The position numbers and the translations under genes are program-made. A model generated the notes under the pieces. That model saw only the letters and a program-made list of their open reading frames with translations. It made no database searches and was not told the origin of the DNA. A stretch of DNA of 15,645 bases from Anaerofilum sp. GTDB taxonomy: Bacteria > Bacillota > Clostridia > Oscillospirales > Ruminococcaceae. Positions within the stretch are counted from its first letter, which is position 1, and each line of letters opens with the position of its first letter. Positions 1-7,293 of this stretch are shown piece by piece. Location of the stretch: the NCBI GenBank assembly GCA_020024115.1, contig JAHHUF010000036.1, positions 1 through 15,645 on the forward strand, given 5' to 3'.

Positions 1-126
1 AGCAGTTCCTCCTTTAAGGACAGCAGTTCCTCCTTTAAGGACAGCAGTTCCTCCTCTAAGGGTAGCAGTTCCTCCTCTAAGGGTAGCAGTTCTTCCTCTA
101 AGAGTAACAGTTCTGGTTATAAAACA
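1..126 (+). repeat. 21-bp tandem repeat (five good units plus one degenerate)
   Basis: Units lie at 1-21, 22-42, 43-63, 64-84 and 85-105, with a diverged sixth at 106-126. Units 1 and 2 are identical to each other, units 3 and 4 are identical to each other, and unit 5 differs from them by a few bases. The period is a multiple of three and stays in frame with the TGA at 130. Pairwise identity between neighbouring units suggests recent duplication by slippage or recombination. The array may continue to the left of the window. Confidence 0.9.
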
Positions 127-132
127 GAATGA
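1..132 (+). CDS. 3' end of a gene encoding a Ser-rich heptapeptide-repeat tail (partial)
   Basis: Frame 1 is open from the window edge to a TGA at 130-132, giving the last 43 residues of a protein that starts outside the window. They read as tandem seven-residue units: SSSSFKD twice, SSSSSKG twice, SSSSSKS once, then a decayed unit NSSGYKT and a final E. The tail is hydrophilic, serine-rich and has one lysine per unit, as in flexible linkers or surface-exposed tails; no domain is visible, so no function can be given. The + orientation fits a gene converging on the minus-strand operon, with the symmetrical terminator at 258-302 between them. The minus strand is also open across most of the repeat, as a Leu/Glu heptad, but has no ATG or GTG there and hits a stop at the degenerate end, so I prefer the + reading. 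Confidence 0.6.
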   Translation, partial: SSSSFKDSSSSFKDSSSSSKGSSSSSKGSSSSSKSNSSGYKTE

Positions 133-257
133 TTGTGGTATAATATGAAACAGGATTTTCCTTTTCGCAAAAAACGGGTTTGTTCCCATTCGAGCTATTT
201 CCACAACAGAAAAAGATGGTAATTCTTATCAGCTTATTTCAATGGAACGGAGCATAT
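133..257. other. Intergenic spacer between converging genes
   Basis: There is an extended -10-like match TGGTATAAT at 136-144 on the + strand but no good -35. A 25-codon frame starting at 145 has no ribosome binding site. I see no gene here. Confidence 0.5.
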
Positions 258-302
258 AAAAAGATGCCTTACATCAAATAATTTGATGTAAGGCATCTTT
301 TT
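258..302. terminator. Bidirectional rho-independent terminator ending the polysaccharide operon
   Basis: A perfect 21-bp inverted repeat (arms 258-278 and 282-302) with a 3-nt loop is flanked by A-runs on the left and T-runs on the right, so it can terminate transcription from both sides. The TAA stop of the last glycosyltransferase gene (302-304) lies at the foot of the stem. It also suits the + strand gene ending at 132. Confidence 0.9.
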
Positions 303-2119
303 TATAAATCATTTTTCAAAAAACGGTGGTCGGGATTTTCAGAAAAATCTTCACGGTCTAATGTAAGATTCGGGCTATAATAAGGGTCACGCAGCAATGA
401 TTCGCCATATTTTTCTTTCAAGCGTTTTTGCTCTTTCGCAAAACGAGCCTTCTTTGTTTCATCTTCTTCATCCAAGCCTCGGCTTTTGCTTTCATGGTGA
501 TATAGCTGGGCATAGGGTGTCCACACAATACGCCAGCCTGCTTGCCGAATACGCAAGCAAAAATCCACATCATTAAAGGCGACCACAAATTCTTCGTCCA
601 GTCCCTCTAGCTGGTCATACACTTCTGTACGCACCATCAAACAGGCAGCCGTAACTGCTGAAAGATTTTGCACTGTTGCAGTGCGGAACATATACCCGCT
701 TTTTCCACGATGAGCATATTTATGGCTATGTCCTGCATAACCACCCAAACCAGTGATAACACCTGCATGCTGAATGGTATCGTCAGGATAGTAGAGCATT
801 GCTCCCACTGCCCCAACTCCTTCACGGGAACAAAAGCTGACCATTTCAGCAAGCCATTTTGGTGTGATAACTTCCACATCATTATTCAGCAAAAGCAAAT
901 AGTTTCCTTTTGCAAACTTTCTTCCAAAATTATTGATAGCAGAAAAATTAAATTCTCCCTCATACTGCACCATACGGCAGTTGGGATATTTTTTCTGCAT
1001 GGTATTGTAATATTCAAAAGTTTCAGGGTCAGTGGAATTGTTTTCAATCACAATTACTTCAAATTGACAGCCTGTTGTTTTTTCATAGATGGATTGCAAA
1101 GCAACTTCCAAATCTATGATATGGTCTTTGTTGGGAATTAAAATGCTGACAAAAGCGTCCTCCGGGACGGGAAGTGTCACTTTATATGTAGATGCAAACA
1201 TCCCCTGCCCTACTGTTGCCTGCACACCTGATTGAGCAAGATAATCACTGATGGCTTTTTGTGCTGCTTCGGTTACATAAGGTTTTGCATCTGTTCCGCT
1301 GCTGGTTGAACAACTATGCACACGCCAATAGTACAATACTTTTGGGATATGCACCGGCTCTTGTTTGGATTCTGCAATTATACGCAAAAACAAATCATGG
1401 TCTTGTGCACCATCACATTCCGAGCGTTCACCGCCAACCTTCCAAAACAAGTCCTTTTTAAAGGTAGCCAAATGGCAGATATAATTGCAACATTCCAGAT
1501 ATTCCGGAGAATAATCCGGTTTGAAGTGTCCCACAGTTGGGTGCTCAATATCTTTTTCAAACAGTGCTTCATCACTATACAAAAAAGCTGCTTTGGTTTC
1601 AAAAGCAGTTTTGCTCATCCAATAAACTGCATGGGGTGCCAGAATGTCATCATGGTCAGCAAGTGCAATATATTCTCCTTCTGCCAATTGTGCAGCTTGG
1701 TTGGTATTGGCAGAAATGCCTTGATTTTCAATTTTTTTATAGCAAATACGGGCATCGTTTGCTGCTGCTTGCTGCACCCACTGTCCCACTTCTGTATGTG
1801 CATTATCACTGGCATCTGCAAAACAAAGCTGCCAATTGCTGCAAGTTTGCTGCTGTACACTTTGCAGCAGTTGGTCAAAAAAGTTTTTGGGTGTGTTATA
1901 AAGTGGGACACAAATGCTGATAACAGGCCATTTGCTGGAATCGGTGTTCTTTTGTTGCTGCAAGACTTCTTCTTTTGGCAAAAAGCGACCTGTCTTTCCA
2001 AAAAAACGGCGTTTTACAAAGCCAGCCGTCTTTTTCATGGTTGGCATCACACCATCTGTTTTTATCTGCTCAAAAAAATAATCTGATAATCGTTTTGTTC
2101 GTTTCAAATTTTCATTCAT
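302..2119 (-). CDS. Double-domain GT2 family glycosyltransferase (605 aa)
   Basis: Two GT-A fold family 2 glycosyltransferase domains follow a basic N-terminal stretch of about 65 residues. Domain 1 (about 66-290) starts at ISICVPLYNTP and carries the metal/nucleotide-binding DHDD at 155-158. Domain 2 (about 322-570) starts at VSILIPNKDH and has LLLLNNDVE with NND at 412-414, then FNDVDFCLR. Such enzymes transfer sugars from nucleotide donors to a growing lipid-linked glycan at the cytoplasmic face of the membrane; neither donor nor acceptor can be read from sequence. The ATG at 2119 shares one base with the TAA of the upstream paralogue (TAATG), which suggests translational coupling, and there is only a weak ribosome site. 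It is the last gene of the five-gene operon. No transmembrane segment is evident. The family call is secure; the specific activity is unknown. Confidence 0.93.
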   Translation of the reverse strand: MNENLKRTKRLSDYFFEQIKTDGVMPTMKKTAGFVKRRFFGKTGRFLPKEEVLQQQKNTDSSKWPVISICVPLYNTPKNFFDQLLQSVQQQTCSNWQLCFADASDNAHTEVGQWVQQAAANDARICYKKIENQGISANTNQAAQLAEGEYIALADHDDILAPHAVYWMSKTAFETKAAFLYSDEALFEKDIEHPTVGHFKPDYSPEYLECCNYICHLATFKKDLFWKVGGERSECDGAQDHDLFLRIIAESKQEPVHIPKVLYYWRVHSCSTSSGTDAKPYVTEAAQKAISDYLAQSGVQATVGQGMFASTYKVTLPVPEDAFVSILIPNKDHIIDLEVALQSIYEKTTGCQFEVIVIENNSTDPETFEYYNTMQKKYPNCRMVQYEGEFNFSAINNFGRKFAKGNYLLLLNNDVEVITPKWLAEMVSFCSREGVGAVGAMLYYPDDTIQHAGVITGLGGYAGHSHKYAHRGKSGYMFRTATVQNLSAVTAACLMVRTEVYDQLEGLDEEFVVAFNDVDFCLRIRQAGWRIVWTPYAQLYHHESKSRGLDEEDETKKARFAKEQKRLKEKYGESLLRDPYYSPNLTLDREDFSENPDHRFLKNDL

Positions 2120-3975
2120 TATTTATACCCGTAATTCTCATACAGCAATGTAAAGTGTGGATTATAGTACGGGTCGCCCCCCTCTCCCATCATATCTGCG
2201 TATTTTTCTACAAAACGCTGTTTTTCACCTTGATAACGAATGGCATTTGCACCTTGTCCGTCGTTTCCTCGGCTTTTGCTTTCATAGTGATAGGCATCTA
2301 CAAAGGGGGTGCATACATTCAAATATCCCTCTTTGCGCAGCTTTAGGCAAAAATCTACATCGTTATAAGCAACTGCAAAATTTTGCTCGTCCAATCCGCC
2401 TACTTTATCATATAGTGCTGTCTTTACCATTAAACAAGCACCTGTAACAGCACTCATATTTTGTGTGGTTGCCAATCTGTACATATACCCACCGCTATTG
2501 CGGGGGTGTCCTTTATGGCTATGCCCTGCACTGCCGCCCAGACCAATAAACACACCTGCATGCTGAATGGTATCATCAGGATAATATAATTTTGCTCCCA
2601 CTGCCCCCACATCAGCCCTCTGGCTATAACTCAAAAGTTCATACAAAAAATTATCGCTCAAAGGTTCAATATCGTTATTGAGCAGCAAAAGATGATCACC
2701 TTTGGCAAAGGTTCTGCCAAAATTATTGATGGCAGAGAAATTAAAATCACCTTTATATGTTACTATACGACAATTGGGATAATTTTTTTGTATTTTATTG
2801 TAAAATTCAAAAGTTTTTGGGTCGGTGGAGTTGTTCTCAATGATAATCACTTCATAATTGACTTGCCCTGCTTTTTGTTTCAGCCCTTCCAAACAGCGGC
2901 TCAAATCTTCGATATGGTCTTTGTTGGGAATCAAAACGCTGACCAGAGGGTTGCCCTGCACCTCATATCTCACACGATATGCCCCTGGGCTGCCTTTCAA
3001 ACATTCTGCCTGCCCTTTTAGCCCGATACGGTCTAAATGTGCCTGCAACGCTTTTCTGCCTGCTTCCAGTGCGTATGGTTTTGCGGTTTCAATATCCGCC
3101 GCTGTGGAATTGGCATGGCAACGCCAAAAATATAATACTTTGGGAATGTGATGAATTTTTTTTGCCTGCTCACTCAGCCGCAAAATCAAATCAAAATCCT
3201 GAGCCCCATCATATTCCTGCTGCTCGTAGCCTGCTTTTTGAAGAAGTTCTTTGGAAAAGACACAAAAATGTGTGATGTAATTGCAGCCTCGCAACGTATC
3301 AGGACTGAAATCCGGCTTAAAATGATACCTTGTAATATCTTTATAACCATTCAACACCACTGCTTCATCTGAATACAGCAAATCTGCATCTGTTTGTTTA
3401 ATTGCTTGTGCCATTTCAAACAAAGCACTCAGCTGCAAAATATCATCATGGTCAAACAGAGCAATATAATCTCCTGATACTTGGTCAAAGGCAGCATTGG
3501 TATTGCCTGCAATGCCGAGATTTTTTTCCATCTGAAAATAGCAGATTCTGTCATCTTTCCCTTTGAGCCAAGCCTGATTTTGCATTTGATGCTCTTTGTC
3601 CGAGGCATCTGCCAAAACCAACTGCCATTTCGGATAGGACTGATTGATTACACTTTCCACCATTTCCTTTAAAAAAGGTTTTGGAGTGTTGTACAAAGGA
3701 ACAACAACACTGATGCAAGGCATCCCTGTTGTGTCTGCCCTGCGCTGTTGTTTGAGTTCTTTTTTGAGTGGAATATCTGCACGATACTGCCACACTTCAC
3801 GACCTAAAGCAAGATTAAACCGAAAAGAAATTTTTCGCCATGTAGCCTCCCAGCCCTGCTGTTTCAGACTTGTAAACCCGCGCTTCATCAGCTGTCCAAT
3901 ATGAGCCGGCGAAAGAAACCGTTTCATCATTTTGCCAATGGTGTCTTTTTGAGGATGGTCTGTATGGTTGCTCAT
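2119..3975 (-). CDS. Double-domain GT2 family glycosyltransferase, paralogue of the downstream gene (618 aa)
   Basis: This has the same architecture as the next gene. GT2 domain 1 starts near residue 87 (ISVVVPLYNTP) with DHDD at 175-178. GT2 domain 2 contains VSVLIPNKDH, IENNSTDPKTFEFYN, FNFSAINNFGRTFAKG, LLLLNNDIE and YNDVDFCLK. The frame is open up to an ATG at 4032, inside the ABC ATPase gene, but I choose the internal ATG at 3975: it follows GGGAG at 5 nt spacing and lies 4 nt past the ATPase stop. It probably adds sugars to the polysaccharide exported by the adjacent ABC proteins. Its close likeness to the downstream gene along the whole length points to a tandem duplication followed by divergence in the acceptor-facing parts. 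The donor sugar is unknown; dTDP-rhamnose is a reasonable guess given rfbC in the operon. Confidence 0.93.
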   Translation of the reverse strand: MSNHTDHPQKDTIGKMMKRFLSPAHIGQLMKRGFTSLKQQGWEATWRKISFRFNLALGREVWQYRADIPLKKELKQQRRADTTGMPCISVVVPLYNTPKPFLKEMVESVINQSYPKWQLVLADASDKEHQMQNQAWLKGKDDRICYFQMEKNLGIAGNTNAAFDQVSGDYIALFDHDDILQLSALFEMAQAIKQTDADLLYSDEAVVLNGYKDITRYHFKPDFSPDTLRGCNYITHFCVFSKELLQKAGYEQQEYDGAQDFDLILRLSEQAKKIHHIPKVLYFWRCHANSTAADIETAKPYALEAGRKALQAHLDRIGLKGQAECLKGSPGAYRVRYEVQGNPLVSVLIPNKDHIEDLSRCLEGLKQKAGQVNYEVIIIENNSTDPKTFEFYNKIQKNYPNCRIVTYKGDFNFSAINNFGRTFAKGDHLLLLNNDIEPLSDNFLYELLSYSQRADVGAVGAKLYYPDDTIQHAGVFIGLGGSAGHSHKGHPRNSGGYMYRLATTQNMSAVTGACLMVKTALYDKVGGLDEQNFAVAYNDVDFCLKLRKEGYLNVCTPFVDAYHYESKSRGNDGQGANAIRYQGEKQRFVEKYADMMGEGGDPYYNPHFTLLYENYGYK

Positions 3976-3979
3976 ATTG

Positions 3980-4714
3980 TCACTCCCGATGAATCTGCTT
4001 ATATGCCTCACAAACAGTCTGTGTATCGCCAATCATTTTCAAATGGCCTTTTTCCAGCCATGCCACCTTATTGCAGTTGCGTTCAATCTGCTGAATTGAA
4101 TGGCTGACCAAAATCATTGTTGTTCCGTTTTGGCGCAAATTCTGCATACGCTGTTCACACTTTTGCTGGAACAAAAAGTCACCAACAGACAAAATTTCGT
4201 CTGCAATCAAAACATCCGGTTGTGTGATGGTGGCAATGGCAAAGCCAATGCGTGCAATCATACCAGAGGAATAGTTTTTCAGCGGTACATCAATAAAATC
4301 CTGCAATTCACTGAATGCTACAATTTCATCGAATTTTTCATCAATATACTTTGGAGTCAGCCCCAAAACCGTTCCGTTGAGATAGATGTTTTCCCGTGCA
4401 GTCAAATCCATATCAAAGCCCGCACCCAGTTCAATCAATGGTGCAATGGTTCCATTGACATGGGTTGAACCTTCGGTGGGCTTGTACACACCGGAAATGA
4501 CCTTTAAAAGAGTGGATTTTCCGGAGCCATTCAAGCCAATCAGACCAAAAAAATCGCCCTTTTCTACATTAAAGCTAACATTTCGCAAGGCATAAAATTC
4601 GTCAAACTGCAATTTACCGTGAATCAATTGCAAAAAATATTCTTTCAGGCTTTCGCTTTTCTCTTTTGCAAGGTTAAATCGCATGGACACATTGTTGATT
4701 TCTATCATGTTCAT
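3980..4714 (-). CDS. Polysaccharide ABC transporter ATP-binding protein (Wzt/TagH/RfbE type, 244 aa)
   Basis: This is the nucleotide-binding subunit that powers export of a finished or nascent polysaccharide across the cytoplasmic membrane. Visible motifs are Walker A GLNGSGKST (60-68), a signature of the form YSSGM (148-152) in place of LSGGQ, as usual in this subfamily, Walker B DVLIADE (167-173) followed by ILSVGD, and the H-loop histidine in LVSHS (205). The N-terminal segment before the Walker A carries the extra basic insertion typical of Wzt/TagH proteins. The protein stops right after the ATPase domain, so it lacks the C-terminal glycan-binding domain of Wzt from E. coli O8/O9. The first ATG (4714) is preferred over the third codon because AAGGAGG sits 7 nt upstream, overlapping the stop of the permease gene. 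It pairs with the permease encoded just before it. Confidence 0.94.
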   Translation of the reverse strand: MNMIEINNVSMRFNLAKEKSESLKEYFLQLIHGKLQFDEFYALRNVSFNVEKGDFFGLIGLNGSGKSTLLKVISGVYKPTEGSTHVNGTIAPLIELGAGFDMDLTARENIYLNGTVLGLTPKYIDEKFDEIVAFSELQDFIDVPLKNYSSGMIARIGFAIATITQPDVLIADEILSVGDFLFQQKCEQRMQNLRQNGTTMILVSHSIQQIERNCNKVAWLEKGHLKMIGDTQTVCEAYKQIHRE

Positions 4715-4726
4715 GTTTTTTCCTCC

Positions 4727-5536
4727 TTACATATGAAGAATAAATTTGTCTTGATTCTTACGGAACACAGACAGCCCCAGCACCAATGCCACTAATGCAC
4801 AGATGCCGCAAACAGCAACTTCGGTGCCGGTGAGCAATCTTCCATCCAAAACAGCGCCACGGAATGCAGTGATATACCAATAGATGGGATTCAAGCTGAT
4901 AAATTTTTGCAAAAATTCCACAGATGGACTTGAAGCCAAACCCATTGGGTCATAGAAAATAGCAGAAAAATACATCAATGCTGTCATAAAGACACCCCAA
5001 AGGTGCATTACATCACGGAAGAATACTGCCAAAGTCGCAAGCACTAAGCCAATTCCCAAACTGAATACAAACAGGGTCAGCAATGGATACAAAGCAAGTG
5101 GCACTGTCAAATGCAAAGGTGCTTTTGTGGCAATCATCAAAATAATCAGAGCAATAAAGCTAAACAGACAGTTTACCAAGCTGAAACAAACCTTTTCCAG
5201 CGGGAAGATATATTTAGGAATATATACTTTGCGTAATAATGGAGCCGAAGAAAACACACTGGACATCGCCACTGTGGTTGCTTCGCTGAAAAAGCTGAAC
5301 AACAGTTGTCCAATAATCAAATATACCGAAAAGTTTTCGATACCTCCGCTTCTCATATCCATAATGGTAGAAAAAACAATCACCATTACCACATTCATCA
5401 GCAGTGGGTTCAGAACACTCCAAACCACACCCAAAATGCTGCGGCGATATTTTAACTTGAAGTCACGCCCAACCAAATTGTAAAGCAGATAGCGGTATCT
5501 CCAAAAGTCACGGCAATAGGCTTTGAACATATCCAA
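4727..5536 (-). CDS. Polysaccharide ABC transporter permease (ABC-2, Wzm/TagG type; about 269 aa)
   Basis: This is the integral membrane subunit of the exporter, partner of the ATPase encoded 12 nt downstream. The N-terminus has the amphipathic and cytoplasmic segment typical of the family (LVGRDFKLKYRRSILG, then VWSVLNPLLM), followed by about six hydrophobic segments ending near residue 265. Total length matches Wzm/TagG/RfbD proteins (about 260-275 aa). The start is uncertain. The longest frame uses a GTG at 5548 that overlaps rfbC by 7 nt, but that GTG lies inside the best Shine-Dalgarno-like string AAAGGTGG. The TTG at 5536 has 8 nt spacing to it and the ATG at 5530 has 14 nt, so one of these is likelier; I give the TTG. 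The substrate is inferred from context to be a rhamnose-containing glycan. Confidence 0.92.
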   Translation of the reverse strand: MDMFKAYCRDFWRYRYLLYNLVGRDFKLKYRRSILGVVWSVLNPLLMNVVMVIVFSTIMDMRSGGIENFSVYLIIGQLLFSFFSEATTVAMSSVFSSAPLLRKVYIPKYIFPLEKVCFSLVNCLFSFIALIILMIATKAPLHLTVPLALYPLLTLFVFSLGIGLVLATLAVFFRDVMHLWGVFMTALMYFSAIFYDPMGLASSPSVEFLQKFISLNPIYWYITAFRGAVLDGRLLTGTEVAVCGICALVALVLGLSVFRKNQDKFILHM

Positions 5537-5541
5537 ACTGT

Positions 5542-6108
5542 TTACCACCTTTCAAAAAAGCTGAAATTTTGCTCTGCAAAAGGTGTATGCTCGCCATCTT
5601 TTGCGCTCAATTTGTACTCACAGCCACAATCGGGCCATTGTACATTGATGGTTGGGTCATTATAAGGAATTCCGCCTTCTGCCGAAGGAGTGTAGTAATC
5701 TGTACATTTATAAGTAAACTCTGCCTCGTCACTCAGCACCAAAAACCCATGTGCAAACCCTTCCGGCACATAGAATTGGCGTTTGTTTTCAGCAGAAAGA
5801 ATCACTCCTGTCCATTTTCCAAAAGTTTCGCTGTTGGGGCGGCAATCCACAGCAACATCAAACACCTCACCGCTCACCACACGCACCAATTTGCCCTGTG
5901 TATGTTCGGTTTGAAAATGCAGTCCACGCAAAACACCTCTGGAACTTTTGCTTTGATTGTCCTGCACAAAATCACGGTCAATGCCGGCAGCGGCAAACTC
6001 TTCTTTTTGAAAAGTTTCCATAAAATAGCCTCTTTCATCACCAAACACTGTCGGTTCAATGATAAGAACCCCCGGTAGTTCGGTTTTAATAAAGCTAAAT
6101 TTTCCCAT
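5542..6108 (-). CDS. rfbC: dTDP-4-dehydrorhamnose 3,5-epimerase (188 aa)
   Basis: Also known as RmlC, this cytoplasmic cupin enzyme converts dTDP-4-keto-6-deoxy-D-glucose to dTDP-4-keto-L-rhamnose, the third step of dTDP-L-rhamnose synthesis. The sequence shows the family hallmarks: FGDERGYFMETF near the N-terminus, RGLHFQ with the catalytic histidine at 64, AVDCRP (86-91), YVPEGFAHGF with H120, and YKCTDYYTP containing the conserved tyrosine around 138. Length matches the usual 180-190 residues. The start ATG follows GAGG at 9 nt. It is the first gene of the operon. The partner genes rfbA, rfbB and rfbD are not in the window, so the full pathway must be completed from another locus; its presence here supports a rhamnose-containing (or other 6-deoxyhexose-containing) polysaccharide as the operon product. 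Confidence 0.94.
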   Translation of the reverse strand: MGKFSFIKTELPGVLIIEPTVFGDERGYFMETFQKEEFAAAGIDRDFVQDNQSKSSRGVLRGLHFQTEHTQGKLVRVVSGEVFDVAVDCRPNSETFGKWTGVILSAENKRQFYVPEGFAHGFLVLSDEAEFTYKCTDYYTPSAEGGIPYNDPTINVQWPDCGCEYKLSAKDGEHTPFAEQNFSFFERW

Positions 6109-6199
6109 TCTTTATAACCTCACTTTTATATTTCTTGCAATCTATTATTAAAATAAAAGTAATATGCAATCATTTACAGCTTCTCGCTAACCGTTACTA

Positions 6200-6228
6200 A
6201 GAATACCATATTTTGTACTTTTATTCAA
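6200..6228 (-). promoter_or_regulatory. Sigma-A-type promoter of the rfbC-exporter-glycosyltransferase operon
   Basis: On the minus strand, -35 TTGAAT (6223-6228) and extended -10 TGGTATTCT (TATTCT at 6200-6205) are separated by exactly 17 bp. The predicted start near 6193 gives a leader of roughly 85 nt before rfbC. It lies downstream of the terminator of the M23 gene, so the operon is transcribed independently. Confidence 0.65.
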
Positions 6229-6270
6229 CTCTTACCCCATTATCATTCTGTGTTTTATCTGTAAACTTAT

Positions 6271-6310
6271 AAAAAACAACCCCTTTTCACTGACACTGAG
6301 TGCAAAGGGG
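6271..6310 (-). terminator. Rho-independent terminator of the M23 gene
   Basis: On the minus strand the stem pairs 6304-6310 with 6280-6286 (7 bp) and, after one mismatch, 6299-6302 with 6288-6291 (4 bp). A TTGTTTTTT tract follows. It sits 18 nt past the stop codon of the M23 gene. Confidence 0.85.
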
Positions 6311-6327
6311 CAATTCTTATGATGATT

Positions 6328-7086
6328 TTATTTCAGCCATTGTTGTGCATCTGCATAGGCTCCATCTTTCATGGCTTCGATGTGGATATGGGATTCCATA
6401 CCGCTCTCGCAGGGAACCTCGCTGACCTTGCCCAGAACTTGTCCCACCGAAACGGCATCTCCTTCTTTGACTTTCATAGGAATTGAAAGCCCTGCATAAC
6501 GCAATGTGACATCTCCGCAGTCCACCTCTATAATGCCGCCCCAGCTGCCGTCTTCTGCTGCTTTTATGACAGTGCCTGCTTTTGCATTTTTCACTTCTTC
6601 TCCAACGGCTGCGGCAAAGTCAGTGCCATTGTGGGTGCGCCAATCGCCTAATGTTTTGTTAAACACCAATTCATCGCCACTGAATGCGTGCAACATCTGC
6701 CCAGAAACCGGCTGCACAAAGGAGGGCACGGAGGCTTCGGCAGGTTTTTCTGGCGCGCTGGAAGTGATAGATTCCGATTGCGGCAATGCCGATGAGGATT
6801 GTGGTGCTGAAGATGGTGCTGCCGATTCGACAGGCTTGGAAGAAACTGGCACACTGCTTGCTTTGTTTTCTACGGGTGCTTTGGGCAAATCGGGAAGTGT
6901 TGGTTGTGTAATCCATTGGCTTTCTCCTGTTTCCGGGGACGAACTTGTATTTTCGTTCAGTTCGCTCATCATATTGCGGATTGCAACAAAACTGCATCCA
7001 GCAGCAGTGACAATACATGCTGCCAGCACAACATAAAAGCCTTTGCCACGCAAAAAGGTCATAACTGGGTTCGTTCGCTTATTCAT
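6328..7086 (-). CDS. Membrane-anchored M23/LytM-domain protein, SpoIIQ-like (252 aa)
   Basis: A single transmembrane segment (about 17-36) follows a short basic cytoplasmic tail. Then comes a Ser/Pro/Glu-rich linker (about 45-120) and a C-terminal LytM/peptidase M23 domain (about 122-252). Zinc ligands are present: H152 and D156 in HNGTD, and HIH at 233-235. The second catalytic histidine expected in the YxHL-like strand is replaced: the sequence reads RYAGLS with G199. That loss, the topology and the length resemble SpoIIQ, the forespore membrane protein that partners SpoIIIAH in engulfment, whose LytM domain binds rather than cuts peptidoglycan in several species. AAAGGAG lies 7 nt before the ATG. 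It is a single-gene unit, divergent from psuK and ended by the terminator at 6271-6310. The M23 domain is certain; the SpoIIQ assignment is an inference, and a non-sporulation wall-remodelling protein is the alternative. Confidence 0.85.
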   Translation of the reverse strand: MNKRTNPVMTFLRGKGFYVVLAACIVTAAGCSFVAIRNMMSELNENTSSSPETGESQWITQPTLPDLPKAPVENKASSVPVSSKPVESAAPSSAPQSSSALPQSESITSSAPEKPAEASVPSFVQPVSGQMLHAFSGDELVFNKTLGDWRTHNGTDFAAAVGEEVKNAKAGTVIKAAEDGSWGGIIEVDCGDVTLRYAGLSIPMKVKEGDAVSVGQVLGKVSEVPCESGMESHIHIEAMKDGAYADAQQWLK

Positions 7087-7114
7087 AGCCTTTCTCCTTT
7101 TTCTGTTTTATCAT

Positions 7115-7144
7115 TAGTCTGCGGAGCAAAGATGGGTTTTATAC
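7115..7144 (-). promoter_or_regulatory. Possible sigma-F-like promoter upstream of the SpoIIQ-like gene
   Basis: On the minus strand GTATA (7140-7144) is followed after 15 bp by CCGCAGACTA (7115-7124). This fits the A, A and T positions of the sigma-F/G -10 consensus but lacks its GG. It lies about 30 nt before the start codon, the right range for a short leader. Weak, suggestive evidence only. Confidence 0.2.
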
Positions 7145-7293
7145 AATGTTTTGCTTGTTTTTTTGATATTTTTTTTGTAAAATAGAGATAAAGAATTGTT
7201 AGGATAATATCGCATAACTCCAAATGGTGGATTGCACCAAAAATTTTTGTGCGAATTGTGCGGTGTTGCCTTAATTTTTAAGGAGGAAAGTCT

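Noticed and set aside
1..126. CRISPR-like array
   Set aside because: The 21-bp units are contiguous with no unique spacers and keep a protein reading frame.
145..222. 25-codon frame after an extended -10 motif
   Set aside because: It has no ribosome site, a poor -35, and no recognisable product.
1316..2086. Long + strand open frame (256 codons) opposite the glycosyltransferase gene
   Set aside because: It is antisense to a clear GT2 gene, has no ribosome site, and its translation (rich in Cys, Phe and His) resembles no protein family.
3976..4032. Upstream ATG at 4032 as start of the second glycosyltransferase
   Set aside because: It would overlap the ATPase gene by 53 nt and lacks a ribosome site, whereas the ATG at 3975 has GGGAG at good spacing.
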